A stretch of DNA of 64,000 nt, from contig NZ_AUHU01000005.1 of the NCBI RefSeq assembly GCF_000423345.1, positions 310,001-374,000 on the forward strand. Direction: 5' to 3'. Made by a program: the position numbers and the translations under genes. The notes below the pieces were generated by a model. It ran no database searches. It was not told the origin of the DNA and saw nothing but the letters and a program-made list of their open reading frames with translations. Source of the stretch: Marinimicrobium agarilyticum DSM 16975 (GTDB lineage: Bacteria; Pseudomonadota; Gammaproteobacteria; Pseudomonadales; Cellvibrionaceae). Shown one piece after another: positions 1 to 8,180 of the stretch. How positions within the stretch are numbered: position 1 is the first letter of the stretch; every line of letters begins with the position of its first letter.

Positions 1-348
1 ATTGAGTACGAAGGAGAATACCGGGACGGAAACCACCACGATGGAAAGCGTCACTCGAGAAGAAAGGGTTGTCCCACTTTCCAGTGCCCATAGCAGTGCC
101 TCGCTGAATAGAAATGTCGATACTGATGCGACCACGAAGCGTTGCAGGGTCGCGCGGGTCAGCGTTACCCGGAAGGTCAATAGGCCGTGGCCGAAGTAGG
201 AGACCGCCATCGCCGTTACGTAACCCATCAGGTTTGAGATATACACACTGATGCCCGCCACCTCGTGGGCCGACAGGGCGATCAGGTAATGGGTCAGCGT
301 GGCGGCAGCGCCCACCACGCCGAAACAGAAGAGCTGTCTAAGAAGCAT
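1..348 (-). CDS. GtrA-family membrane protein (partial, 3' end outside window)
   Basis: GtrA proteins are small four-helix membrane proteins, proposed to move undecaprenyl-phosphate-linked sugars across the inner membrane for modification of surface polysaccharide. The 116 codons visible translate as a hydrophobic protein beginning MLLRQLFCFGVVGAAATLTH, followed by membrane segments typical of the family and a basic turn (FRVTLTRATLQRF). The reading frame is still open at base 1, so the C-terminus is missing. The start ATG lies inside the end of the upstream glycosyltransferase gene (11-nt overlap), which implies translational coupling. The family assignment rests on hydropathy, length and the classical GtrA-GtrB pairing. 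Confidence 0.75.
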   Translation of the reverse strand, partial: MLLRQLFCFGVVGAAATLTHYLIALSAHEVAGISVYISNLMGYVTAMAVSYFGHGLLTFRVTLTRATLQRFVVASVSTFLFSEALLWALESGTTLSSRVTLSIVVVSVPVFSFVLN

Positions 349-1291
349 CCGATTCCTCAAAGCCCCACTTGGACGCTACCAGATAGATCGGGCGGTTTTT
401 CACTTCTTTGTAGATCCGGCCCACATACTCTCCGAGCAAGCCCAGGAAAAACAACTGAATGCCGCCGAGGAACAGGATCACCACCATCGTCGAGGCGTAA
501 CCCGGAACGTCCACGCCCGTGGTCAAGGTTTTGATCACCACGATCACCGCATAAATGAAAGCGAAGAACGAGACCGTAATCCCCAGGTAGGTGCCGATTC
601 GGATCGGGAAAGTGCTGAACGACGTGATGCCGCTCAAGGCGAAGTTCCACAGCTTCCAGTAGTTGAACTTGGTCTCCCCCTGGGCCCGTTCCTGACGGTC
701 GAATTCGATTACCGTGTGGCGGAAGCCCGGCCAGCAGAACAGGCCTTTCATAAAGCGGTCTTTTTCCGGCAGCTGTTTGATCGCCTCCACGGCCCGACGA
801 TCCATCAGGCGGAAGTCGCCCACGTTTTCCGGGATGTGGATTTCGCTCATCTTGTTAAACAGCCGGTAGAACCAATGGGCGGTTTTGCGCTTCATCAGGC
901 TGTCTGTGTCGCGAGAGGCGCGCTTGGCATAGACGACTTCGTACTCGCCGGTGCGCCACTTCTCCACCATCTCACCGATCAGCTCCGGCGGGTCCTGCAG
1001 GTCGGCGTCGATGGGCAACACCGCGTCGCCCCGGGCGTGGTCCAGGGCCGCGGTCATGGCCGCTTCCTTGCCGAAATTGCGGGTGAGGGAAATGACCCGG
1101 ATTCGCGGGTTGCGTTCGGCGTGCCGCCTCAGGCGCTCGAGGGTGTCATCGGCAGAACCGTCGTTGACACAGATGATTTCATAGTCAATCGGCACCGCCT
1201 GCATGCAGTGCTCCAGAGTGTCGAAGAAGTGGTCGACCCCGTCGGATTCGTTGTACATCGGTGTCAGGATCGATAACAACTGAGTGTGCAT
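338..1291 (-). CDS. GtrB-like family 2 glycosyltransferase (polyprenyl-phosphate sugar transferase)
   Basis: This 317-aa protein should transfer a sugar from a nucleotide donor to undecaprenyl phosphate on the cytoplasmic face of the membrane. It has the GT2 (DPM1/GtrB) layout: an N-terminal GT-A fold starting near LTPMYNE, the VNDGS nucleotide-binding segment (about 42-46), the DAD metal-binding motif (95-97) within DADLQDPPE, and QGETKF near the end of the catalytic domain. Two C-terminal hydrophobic helices follow (about 230-255 and 265-290). The start ATG is preceded by GGAG. It is coupled to the GtrA-like gene by an 11-nt overlap. The sugar and final acceptor cannot be read from the sequence; glycosylation of surface polymer or flagellin is possible but unproven. 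Confidence 0.88.
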   Translation of the reverse strand: MHTQLLSILTPMYNESDGVDHFFDTLEHCMQAVPIDYEIICVNDGSADDTLERLRRHAERNPRIRVISLTRNFGKEAAMTAALDHARGDAVLPIDADLQDPPELIGEMVEKWRTGEYEVVYAKRASRDTDSLMKRKTAHWFYRLFNKMSEIHIPENVGDFRLMDRRAVEAIKQLPEKDRFMKGLFCWPGFRHTVIEFDRQERAQGETKFNYWKLWNFALSGITSFSTFPIRIGTYLGITVSFFAFIYAVIVVIKTLTTGVDVPGYASTMVVILFLGGIQLFFLGLLGEYVGRIYKEVKNRPIYLVASKWGFEESDAS

Positions 1292-1339
1292 ACCATTGCT
1301 CCGGGTTGGGCGTTATTCGTTATTGGTGTCTCTGTCCGT

Positions 1340-1372
1340 GGCGGCTTTTTTATCCCTGAGGGAAAAGCCGCC
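1340..1372. repeat. Perfect 10-bp inverted repeat in the gtrB/prfB divergent gap
   Basis: GGCGGCTTTT pairs exactly with AAAAGCCGCC across a 13-nt loop that itself contains TCCC/GGGA. It sits about 50-80 nt upstream of the glycosyltransferase start in the 290-nt divergent region before prfB. No T-run follows on either strand, so it is not a standard terminator. A cruciform or mRNA-leader hairpin of the minus-strand operon is possible. I see nothing else definite in this gap. Confidence 0.5.
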
Positions 1373-1581
1373 CGCATTTTCCACCGTTTGGTGCCGATTT
1401 TACAGGGCCAGTTTGCCAGTTTGTGCAGTAGATCGCCATTTCCGGCTTCGTCGCAAGCCGCGTCGGCGCTGGCGGGAACGCCGGTATCTGCGTTAGAATG
1501 CGCGCCCTTGACCGAATTCATTTCATCGCCGGGACGGGCCCGGAACGGGCGCCGGACCTGGCGGAGCATTAGTGAGACTTT

Positions 1582-2677
1582 ATGGAAATCAATCCGCTGC
1601 TGAATCAATTGAAAGACCTGGCTGAGCGCACCGATGTGCTTAGGGGGTATCTTTGACTACGCTCAGAAGAAAGAGCGTTTAACCGAAGTCGAACTGGAAC
1701 TGGGCGAGCCCCAGGTCTGGGAAGATCCGGAGCGAGCACAGGCCCTGGGGAAAGAGCGCTCCTCTCTGGAGCTGGTGGTCAGTACCATCGAAGACCTGGA
1801 CGTCGGTGTCAGTGACTGCCGCGAGCTGCTCGATATGGCGGCCGAGGAGGAGGACGACGATGCGGCCGGGGATGTCGCACGCGAAATCGACCGACTCGAC
1901 GAGCAGCTCCAGGTGCTGGAATTCCGCCGCATGTTCTCTGGCGAAATGGATGAAAACAACGCCTACCTGGATATCCAGTCGGGCTCCGGCGGTACCGAAG
2001 CCCAGGACTGGGCGGAAATGGTGCTGCGCATGTACCTGCGCTGGGGCGAACACAAGGGCTTCAAGACCACGCTGGAAGAAGTGTCCGCGGGCGAAGTCGC
2101 GGGCATCAAAAGTGCCACCATCCGGTTTGAAGGCGAATACGCCTTCGGTTGGCTGAGAACCGAAACCGGCGTCCACCGGCTGGTGCGGAAGTCGCCGTTT
2201 GACTCGGGCAACCGCCGGCACACCTCTTTCTGCTCAGTGTTTGTCTCGCCGGAAATCGATGAAAACATCGAGATTGATATCAACCCGTCCGACCTGCGCA
2301 CCGATACCTATCGCGCCAGCGGGGCCGGTGGTCAGCACGTGAACAAAACCGACTCGGCGGTGCGCATCACCCACGTGCCCACCGGCATCGTGGTGAGCTG
2401 CCAGAGCGAGCGCTCCCAGCACCAGAACCGGGACCGGGCCATGAATATGCTCCGGGCCAAGATGTACGAGCAGGAAATCCTCAAGCGCAGTGCCGAAAAG
2501 CAGGCCATGGAAGATAACAAGGCCGACATCGGCTGGGGCAGCCAGATTCGCTCCTATGTGCTTGATGACCAACGCATCAAGGACCTGCGCACCAGCGTGC
2601 AGACCAGCAACTGTCAGAACGTGCTGGACGGTTCGCTGGACCAGTTCATCGTCGCCAGTTTGAAAGCGGGCCTGTGA
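1582..2677 (+). CDS. prfB: Peptide chain release factor 2, programmed +1 frameshift
   Basis: RF2 recognises UGA and UAA stop codons and triggers peptide release on the ribosome. The gene starts at an ATG giving [16 protein letters not shown], reads 24 codons, meets an in-frame TGA at 1654-1656, then continues in the +1 frame from GAC at 1655, for a total of 364 aa (E. coli: 365). The SPF stop-recognition tripeptide falls at about 204-206 and the catalytic GGQ at about 249-251, both matching E. coli spacing. The split reading frame is the normal autoregulatory arrangement, not a broken gene. lysS follows 40 nt downstream, the same order as in E. coli, suggesting co-transcription. Confidence 0.98.
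1642..1657 (+). other. prfB recoding (frameshift) site
   Basis: The run AGGGGGTATCTTTGAC contains all elements of the RF2 frameshift signal: an internal Shine-Dalgarno-like AGGGGG three bases before CTT, the slippery CTT-T, and an in-frame TGA followed by C. When RF2 is scarce, slow termination at the TGA lets peptidyl-tRNA slip from CTT to TTT so that GAC is read next. This is established for prfB and visible directly here. Confidence 0.96.
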
Positions 2678-2717
2678 TCCAGGCCCTTTCCAATCACCCG
2701 CAACCGTTAGAGATGCC

Positions 2718-4205
2718 ATGAGCAAGCCCAACGCCCCCCAGGACGAAAACAGCCTGATTGCCGAGCGCCGCGCCAAACTGTCGGCCATTCGCGAGAAAGG
2801 TAATCCCTTTCCCAACGATTTCCGCCGGGAAAACACCTGCGCCGCGCTGCAGGCCGAACACCGCGACCAGTCCAAAGAGGACCTGGAAACCGCCGGTTTT
2901 GTCGCCAGCGTGGCCGGCCGCATCATGGCCAAACGCGGGCCCTTCATGGTACTGCAGGACGCCTCCGGCACCGTGCAGCTTTATGCGGACAAGGATACCC
3001 AGAAAACCATCAAGGAGACCTGGGGCCAGTGGGATATCGGCGATATCGTCGGCGCCCGTGGCACTCTGCATCGCTCCGGTCGGGGTGATCTCTACGTGAA
3101 AATGGAGCAGTACAAGCTGCTGACCAAATCCTTGCGGCCGTTGCCGGAGAAATACCACGGCCTGCACGATCAGGAACAGCGCTATCGCCAGCGCTATGTG
3201 GACCTGATCGTGAACCCCGAGGTGCGCGACACTTTCCGTCTGCGCTCCCAGTGCATCGACTATATCCGGCGCTACCTCAATGGCCGGGAGTTCATGGAAG
3301 TCGAAACGCCCATGTTGCAGGTCATTCCCGGTGGCGCCACGGCCCGGCCCTTCATTACCCATCACAATGCGCTGGATATTGATATGTACCTGCGCATCGC
3401 GCCGGAACTGTACCTCAAGCGGCTGGTGGTGGGCGGTTTTGAGCGGGTTTACGAGATCAACCGCAACTTCCGCAACGAAGGGCTCTCCACCCGGCACAAC
3501 CCCGAATTCACCATGCTCGAGTTCTACCAGGCCTACGCCGACTTCAACGACCTGATGGATTTGACTGAAGACATGTTGCGCGGCCTTTGTCAGCAGGTCA
3601 TGGGCTCTACCATGGTCCCGTATCAGGACAGCGAATACGACTTCGGCAAACCGTTTCGTCGCGTGACGGTCTTCGACAGTATTCTCGAATACAACCCGGC
3701 CCTGAAGGCCGAGCAGATCAGTACTCTGGAAGAGGCCCGCCGGGTCGCCGAAGGGCTCAAGATTCCGCTGAAGGATTCCTGGGGCCTGGGCAAAGTCCAG
3801 ATCGAGATTTTTGAGGAAACGGTGGAGCACAAGCTGGATCAGCCCACCTTCATCACTGAATACCCCACGGAAGTCTCACCGCTGGCACGTCGTCTTGACG
3901 CCAAGCCGGACGTGACCGAACGGTTTGAATTCTTTGTCGGCGGGCGTGAGCTGGCCAACGGTTTCTCGGAGTTGAATGATGCCGAGGACCAGGCCGAACG
4001 TTTCCTTGAGCAGGTGCGCGAGAAGGACGCTGGCGACAACGAAGCCATGCACTACGATGCCGACTACATCCGGGCACTGGAATACGGCCTGCCGCCCACG
4101 GCCGGGGAGGGCATAGGTATCGATCGGCTGGTCATGCTGTTCGCCAACGCCGCCTCCATTCGCGATGTGCTGTTGTTCCCGCACATGCGCCCGGAACATT
4201 CGTAA
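2718..4205 (+). CDS. lysS: Lysyl-tRNA synthetase, class II
   Basis: This enzyme attaches lysine to tRNA-Lys in the cytoplasm. The 495-aa protein has an N-terminal OB-fold anticodon-binding domain (about 55-170, including [10 protein letters not shown]) and a class II catalytic core. Motif 2 lies in [18 protein letters not shown] and motif 3 in [14 protein letters not shown] near the C-terminus. The length is close to the roughly 500-505 aa typical of bacterial LysS. It lies just downstream of prfB, probably in one operon, with a short AGAG-type ribosome site before the ATG. Nothing is truncated. Confidence 0.98.
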   Translation: MSKPNAPQDENSLIAERRAKLSAIREKGNPFPNDFRRENTCAALQAEHRDQSKEDLETAGFVASVAGRIMAKRGPFMVLQDASGTVQLYADKDTQKTIKETWGQWDIGDIVGARGTLHRSGRGDLYVKMEQYKLLTKSLRPLPEKYHGLHDQEQRYRQRYVDLIVNPEVRDTFRLRSQCIDYIRRYLNGREFMEVETPMLQVIPGGATARPFITHHNALDIDMYLRIAPELYLKRLVVGGFERVYEINRNFRNEGLSTRHNPEFTMLEFYQAYADFNDLMDLTEDMLRGLCQQVMGSTMVPYQDSEYDFGKPFRRVTVFDSILEYNPALKAEQISTLEEARRVAEGLKIPLKDSWGLGKVQIEIFEETVEHKLDQPTFITEYPTEVSPLARRLDAKPDVTERFEFFVGGRELANGFSELNDAEDQAERFLEQVREKDAGDNEAMHYDADYIRALEYGLPPTAGEGIGIDRLVMLFANAASIRDVLLFPHMRPEHS

Positions 4206-4232
4206 TCACCAGGCCCTGAGAGAGCGATCGCT

Positions 4233-5081
4233 ATGAATACCATTGACGTCACGATGGATAACGCCCAGCAGTACGTTATCGACGAATCTTTCAAGCGCCC
4301 CGTGCTGGTGGACTTCTGGGCCGACTGGTGTGGCCCCTGCAAGACCCTGATGCCCATTCTTGAGAAACTGGCTGAAGAGTACAACGGCCAGATCCTCCTG
4401 GCGCGTATTAATGCCGATGACCAGCAGATGCTTGCGAGTCAGTTCGGCGTGCGCAGCCTGCCCACGGTGATGCTGATCAAGGACGGCCAGCCGCTCGATG
4501 GTTTCACCGGCGCCCAATCGGAAGTGCAGGTACGCCAGATGCTGGAGCAGCATCTGCCCAAAGCGTGGGAGCAGGAACTGAGCCAGGCCCAGGCACTGCT
4601 GGAGTCCGGGGACTACAGCGCCGCTCTGCCGTTGCTGCAACGCGTCTATGAAGAGTCCGGACGACAGCCCCAGGTCGCCTGCCTGGTCGCCAGCGCCCAA
4701 CTGGAGCTCAATCGGGTGGATGACGCCCAGGCGATGCTCGATACCGTGAAGTTGGCGGATCAGGACACTCTATATCAGCAGGTCAAAGCCAAACTGGAGC
4801 TGAAGCAGCAGGCGGCGAAAACGCCTGAAATCGAATCCCTCGAGCGGGAGCTGGAAGGCCAGCCCGACAGCCTGGAGCTGAGTTACAAGCTCGCGGTTCA
4901 GTATAACCAGGAAGGGTATCAGGGGCAGGCGTTGGAGCTGTTGATCAAAATTCTGCAGAAAGACCTGGGTTACGCCGAGGGCGCCGCCCGTAAAACCCTG
5001 ACTGATATTCTTGCCGCCCTGGGCAAAGGGGACCCGCTCGCCATTGAGTATCAGCGCAAGCTGTTTACGTTGTTGTATTGA
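4233..5081 (+). CDS. cnoX: Thioredoxin-domain co-chaperone with TPR tail (CnoX/YbbN-like)
   Basis: CnoX proteins hold unfolding proteins and hand them to chaperones under oxidative stress. This 282-aa protein has an N-terminal thioredoxin fold (about 1-110) with DFWADWCGPCKTLMP, giving an intact C33-G-P-C36 redox centre, and a C-terminal helical TPR-like half (about 115-282) rich in paired Ala/Leu repeats. E. coli CnoX has a degenerate SxxC centre, so this protein may also act as a true oxidoreductase. It lies 27 nt after lysS. A plain thioredoxin is excluded by the length; the chaperone role is inferred from architecture. Confidence 0.88.
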   Translation: MNTIDVTMDNAQQYVIDESFKRPVLVDFWADWCGPCKTLMPILEKLAEEYNGQILLARINADDQQMLASQFGVRSLPTVMLIKDGQPLDGFTGAQSEVQVRQMLEQHLPKAWEQELSQAQALLESGDYSAALPLLQRVYEESGRQPQVACLVASAQLELNRVDDAQAMLDTVKLADQDTLYQQVKAKLELKQQAAKTPEIESLERELEGQPDSLELSYKLAVQYNQEGYQGQALELLIKILQKDLGYAEGAARKTLTDILAALGKGDPLAIEYQRKLFTLLY

Positions 5082-5110
5082 GTGAGGTGAGGGGCGCGGA
5101 AAGGGACTTA

Positions 5111-5147
5111 GCTTGCCCACCCAGCCGACCCGACTGGGTGGGCACAA
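5111..5147 (+). terminator. GC-rich hairpin after cnoX
   Basis: CCCACCCAG pairs with CTGGGTGGG across a 9-nt loop, extended by GCTTG/CAAGC with a small bulge. It begins 30 nt after the cnoX stop. No clear T-run follows, so it may be an inefficient or bidirectional terminator or an mRNA-stabilising hairpin. The rest of the 389-nt gap to the next gene holds two copies of ACTGCCTTGTGT (5168-5179 and 5188-5199, 20 nt apart) and the LacI-type operator. Confidence 0.5.
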
Positions 5148-5305
5148 GCCGTACTGCTTTTGTGTGTACTGCCTTGTGTCTCTATGAACTGCCTTGTGTT
5201 GGTATCTTTTGTTGTTTTAACTTCTCAATAGACCGAAAAATTGCCGATTTTTCAGGCCCCGGGGCGTGGGATTCGCCCTCAAGGTTCAATTACTATAGAA
5301 TAAAT

Positions 5306-5319
5306 TGACAGCGCTGTCA
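5306..5319. promoter_or_regulatory. LacI-type operator 1 (autoregulatory site)
   Basis: Perfect 14-bp palindrome TGACAGCGCTGTCA with the central GCGC/CG symmetry usual for LacI-family operators. A -10-like TAGAAT (5296-5301) lies just upstream, which would place the operator around the transcription start of the regulator gene at 5471. Two further identical sites lie in front of glk and of a non-coding transcript. Binding by the adjacent regulator is an inference from this arrangement. Confidence 0.75.
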
Positions 5320-5470
5320 CCCGGTTTGAGCGAAAATTTTGGCGGTTTTTTCCAGATCCGCGCCACGCAAGGGCTGGAAGCAGGAAGGGGCGTCTCTGAC
5401 GGCCTCCGGCTTGCGTTTCCGGCCGCTTTTTCGGATAGTGCGCACACCAATAACAGCAGCGGAGCACGCC

Positions 5471-6487
5471 GTGACCAAAGCCACCATCGATAATGTCGCC
5501 GCTCTGGCTGGCGTCTCCATCAAAACCGTATCCCGGGTGGTCAACAAGGAACCGAACGTTCGCCAAAGCACGCGCGACAAGGTCCTCAAGGCCATTACCG
5601 AGCTTGATTACCGCCCCAATCTTTCCGCCCGTAGCCTGGCGGGGAATCGTTCGTTCGTCATTGGGTTGCTGTATGACAACCCCAGCGCCAACTACGTGAT
5701 CGATGTTCAGGATGGCGTGCTGTCGACCTGCCGCTCTCAGGGCTACGATGTGCTGATTCACCCCTGCAACCACCAGGACCCGGATGTGGCCCGCGAAGTC
5801 TGGGATTTGATCCGCCAGACCCGTATCGACGGGGTGATTCTGACGCCGCCGCTCTCGGATGTTGAGCCCATACTGGATATTCTGATGGAGCGCCAATTGC
5901 CGTTCGTGCGGATCGCCCCCACCGTCAGAAAAGGGTTGTCTCCCTATGTGGAAACCAACGATGCCGAGGCGGCGTATGACATGACCTGTGAGCTTATCGC
6001 CCTTGGTCACCAGCGGATCGGGTTTATCGCCGGCCACCCGGACCACAAGGCGGTGACGCACCGGTTCGAGGGGTACCGGGCGGCACTGGTGGAGAATGAT
6101 ATTGCGTTGGATGAGTCGCTGCTGGTACAGGGGTACAACTCGTTTGAATCGGGGGAGGAGGCGGCTCGGGCATTGTTGGCCCTGGAGTCGAAACCCTCTG
6201 CCATTTTTGCGGCCAACGATGACATGGCTGCCGGCGTCATGATGGTGGCCCACCAGGCGGGTCTGGAAATTCCCGGAGACCTTTCCGTGGCTGGGTTTGA
6301 CGACACGCCCGTCGCCCACCAGATCTGGCCCTCCCTGACCACCGTCCGCCAGCCCATTCAGGCCATGGCTCAAAAGGCGACTGACCTGCTGCTTAAGCAG
6401 TTGAAGGGCAAAGACGTACAGCTGCCAGCGAGTATGCTCAGCTCAAGCCTGATTCGTCGGGATTCAACCGGCCCGGCGCTCCGCTGA
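5471..6487 (+). CDS. LacI-family transcriptional regulator
   Basis: This 338-aa DNA-binding repressor/activator starts with the classic LacI helix-turn-helix (TIDNVAALAGVSIKTVSRVV, residues 4-23) and hinge helix (RSLAGNRSFVIGLL region), followed by a periplasmic-binding-protein-like effector domain to the C-terminus (GFDDTPVAHQIWPSLTTVRQP near 275-295). I chose the GTG at 5471 because it precedes the HTH directly and has GGAG 7-10 nt upstream; an earlier in-frame ATG would add about 44 unlikely residues. It converges on glk with a 24-nt 3' overlap. The effector is unknown; linkage to glucokinase and shared operators suggest glucose or an oligosaccharide product. Confidence 0.93.
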   Translation: MTKATIDNVAALAGVSIKTVSRVVNKEPNVRQSTRDKVLKAITELDYRPNLSARSLAGNRSFVIGLLYDNPSANYVIDVQDGVLSTCRSQGYDVLIHPCNHQDPDVAREVWDLIRQTRIDGVILTPPLSDVEPILDILMERQLPFVRIAPTVRKGLSPYVETNDAEAAYDMTCELIALGHQRIGFIAGHPDHKAVTHRFEGYRAALVENDIALDESLLVQGYNSFESGEEAARALLALESKPSAIFAANDDMAAGVMMVAHQAGLEIPGDLSVAGFDDTPVAHQIWPSLTTVRQPIQAMAQKATDLLLKQLKGKDVQLPASMLSSSLIRRDSTGPALR

Positions 6488-7468
6488 CAGAGAAGGGGTG
6501 TTATCCATCAGCCAGGCGGCGGTGCCGATCAGGGCGGCCTTGTCGTGCATAATGATATTCAGGGGGATGCGGCCGACGTAGTCGGACATCGGGCCCTTGT
6601 CGCGGTAGCGGTTCACCAGCTCGGTGCCTTCGATGTAGTCGGCAATTTTGGGGGCGATGCCACCACCCAGGAACACGCCACCCTGGGCTCCCAGGCACAA
6701 CGTCCGGTCTCCGACCGCGCTGCCGAGCATGGCACAGAACATGTCCAGACTTTCCTTGCAGAGCGGGTCCGCGCCACTTTGCCCCTTTTCGTTGATATCC
6801 GCTGGTTCGTAGTCCTCCGGTGCGACGCCGTCGATCTCCGCCAGGGCCCGATAGATTCTTACCAGGCCCTTGCCACAGATCAGTGTTTCCACTGAGACAT
6901 GCGCCTGCTGTTTCAGCAGGGACTGAAGAACGGCGATTTCACGCTCGTTACCGGGGGCGAAATTGGTGTGGCCGCCCTCGGTGGCGAGAATCTTCCAGCG
7001 GCCGTTGCAGGGCACCAGGGCCGCCATACCGAAGCCGGTTCCCGGGCCGAGAATCAGCATGGCGGCGTCCGGGTTGACCGTTCCCTTGACGAGGGGACGC
7101 AGCATCTCCGGCTTCAGGTGCGGCGTTGCGTAGGCGAGGGCGGCAAAATCGTTGATCACATCCAGGGCCTTCATGCCCAGCGTCTCGCGCAACTCCTCAA
7201 TGCCGAACTCCCAGGCGAGGTTGGTCATGCGAACGCGCCCGTCGTGAATCGGACCGGCAATGGCCAGGCAAGCGTAGTCGGGGAGGGGGATCCCGGCTTT
7301 GTCAGCGTAGGCTCGGATCATTTGATCAATGCCGGGGTAATCGGCGCACCGTAAGCTGTGCTGTTCCGTGGCGGTAAAGTCGGGCGGCGTTGTGCGAGCC
7401 GAGTCAATGCCCACCAGACCGAAGCGGGCGTTGGTACCACCGATATCCGCAACCAGAATAAAGCTCAT
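6464..7468 (-). CDS. glk: Glucokinase
   Basis: Glucokinase phosphorylates glucose to glucose-6-phosphate using ATP. The 334-aa protein (E. coli Glk: 321) shows the N-terminal phosphate-binding loop ADIGGTNARFG (about 7-17), a sugar-contact region around NDFAALAY, GPGTGFGMA (about 141-149), EGGHTNF and the C-terminal GGVFLGGGIAPK. It belongs to the bacterial Glk family rather than the ROK family. The ATG is preceded by GGGGAA. Its promoter overlaps a LacI-type operator, so it is probably controlled by the convergent regulator gene. The last 24 nt overlap that gene on the opposite strand. Confidence 0.95.
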   Translation of the reverse strand: MSFILVADIGGTNARFGLVGIDSARTTPPDFTATEQHSLRCADYPGIDQMIRAYADKAGIPLPDYACLAIAGPIHDGRVRMTNLAWEFGIEELRETLGMKALDVINDFAALAYATPHLKPEMLRPLVKGTVNPDAAMLILGPGTGFGMAALVPCNGRWKILATEGGHTNFAPGNEREIAVLQSLLKQQAHVSVETLICGKGLVRIYRALAEIDGVAPEDYEPADINEKGQSGADPLCKESLDMFCAMLGSAVGDRTLCLGAQGGVFLGGGIAPKIADYIEGTELVNRYRDKGPMSDYVGRIPLNIIMHDKAALIGTAAWLMDNTPSLSAERRAG

Positions 7469-7558
7469 AGAGTTCCCCGCTTGTTTTGCTGTGTTCTGTT
7501 GTACGCCAGACCGGCTTTATCAGTATCGCACCGGTTCTTCAGAGTAAAAAGTCGGGTG

Positions 7559-7587
7559 AGTCTACGGTCGGTTGACAGCGCTGTCAA
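7559..7587 (-). promoter_or_regulatory. glk promoter with LacI-type operator 2
   Basis: Read on the minus strand there is TTGACA, a 17-nt spacer and TAGACT (4/6 of TATAAT). The perfect palindrome TGACAGCGCTGTCA occupies 7573-7586 and covers the -35 hexamer and spacer start. A bound repressor would block RNA polymerase. The predicted transcript start is about 80 nt before the glk ATG. Confidence 0.72.
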
Positions 7588-7707
7588 TGTGGCTGGCGTG
7601 AATGTCAACAGTGGTGGCGGTTAAATAAGCGGTTTGGTGGATAAATAGGCATTTTCTGAGGGTAAGCGTCTCGGCGATAACCCCCTTGGTGTGGGCCTCT
7701 GAAGAGG

Positions 7708-7721
7708 TGTAACCGGTAACA
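7708..7721. promoter_or_regulatory. Second-type LacI operator-like site, copy 1
   Basis: TGTAACCGGTAACA is a near-perfect palindrome (one mismatch) with a central CG and a sequence different from the TGACAGCGCTGTCA class. It is preceded by GAAGAGG. A second copy lies 132 nt downstream. LacI/GalR-family regulators commonly bind such sites; which protein binds here is not evident from the window. Confidence 0.4.
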
Positions 7722-7839
7722 TTTTGTTTTTTTGAAAAGTGTGCTATTGTTTGTTTTAAGACGTAATACAAGGAGCGGAAAAGATCTGTAAGTGCCGGTA
7801 GCACCCGCCTCCGAGAAGAGGTGTTCAGGAATAATGGGG

Positions 7840-7853
7840 TGTAAACGGTTACA
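7840..7853. promoter_or_regulatory. Second-type LacI operator-like site, copy 2
   Basis: TGTAAACGGTTACA is nearly palindromic around CG and matches copy 1 at most positions. GAAGAGG also occurs upstream of this copy (from 7815). It is 56 nt upstream of the promoter of the candidate ncRNA, so it could be an activator or secondary repressor site for that transcript. Confidence 0.4.
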
Positions 7854-7908
7854 TCGTCTTTTCAGGAAGAATGCATTTGGCCCGGAGGGCAAATGTCGCG
7901 CCGGGGTG

Positions 7909-7937
7909 TTGACAGCGCTGTCACCAATTAGTAAAGT
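7909..7937 (+). promoter_or_regulatory. Strong promoter overlapped by LacI-type operator 3
   Basis: A perfect -35 TTGACA, a 17-nt spacer and TAAAGT (4/6 of TATAAT) form a good sigma-70 promoter. The palindrome TGACAGCGCTGTCA (7910-7923) covers the -35 and spacer, as it does at glk. No start codon with a ribosome site or ORF of note follows before the terminator at 8151-8180, so the promoter probably drives a non-coding RNA. Confidence 0.68.
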
Positions 7938-7943
7938 TTACGC

Positions 7944-8180
7944 ACATTGCGAAAACAAAAATCAGTAGTAGGCAAAGCCGGTCACCAGCAGTGCTTTAGG
8001 TGGCGGTAGACGCAAAATCAGTTTGGTAGAGCGGGCAGGGTGGTCCGCTCAGGGGCAAGTCGGCAGGCTGGATAATCGATCCGCTCTGCGACCTCTGTTC
8101 CACGATCTCTCACCCTCGATGTCTGGTTGATGCATCGAGGTCTCCCTCTTGCCCTTTACGTCTGTAAAGGGCTTTTTTTT
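7944..8180 (+). ncRNA. Candidate sugar-regulated small RNA (about 235 nt)
   Basis: The stretch runs from a predicted start 6-7 nt after the -10 to an intrinsic terminator and contains no plausible ORF. Visible stems are GAGCGG/CCGCTC (8029-8034 with 8045-8050), CCTCGATG/CATCGAGG (8114-8121 with 8133-8140) and the terminator stem, plus a possible CACC/GGTG hairpin near 7985-8005. Its promoter shares the LacI-type operator of glk and of the regulator, so it would be induced with glucokinase. It resembles no RNA family I can recognise. A long leader of serC, ended by attenuation, is the main alternative, but serC starts 240 nt after the terminator. Confidence 0.45.
8151..8180 (+). terminator. 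Intrinsic terminator of the non-coding transcript
   Basis: GCCCTTTAC and GTAAAGGGC form a perfect 9-bp stem with loop GTCT, followed by eight T residues. This is a textbook rho-independent terminator on the plus strand. It lies in the middle of a 951-nt region (7469-8419) without protein genes; the part after it (8181-8419) presumably holds the serC promoter, where I see no clear motif. Confidence 0.92.

Noticed and set aside
1582-1656. prfB looks like a gene broken by an in-frame TGA
   Set aside because: The AGGGGG...CTTTGAC context is the standard programmed frameshift site and the downstream frame is complete with SPF and GGQ.
7944-8180. c-di-GMP (GEMM) riboswitch, because GACGCAAA and GGCAAAGCC occur
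   Set aside because: The order and spacing of the motifs do not fit the GEMM fold and no regulated gene follows before the terminator.
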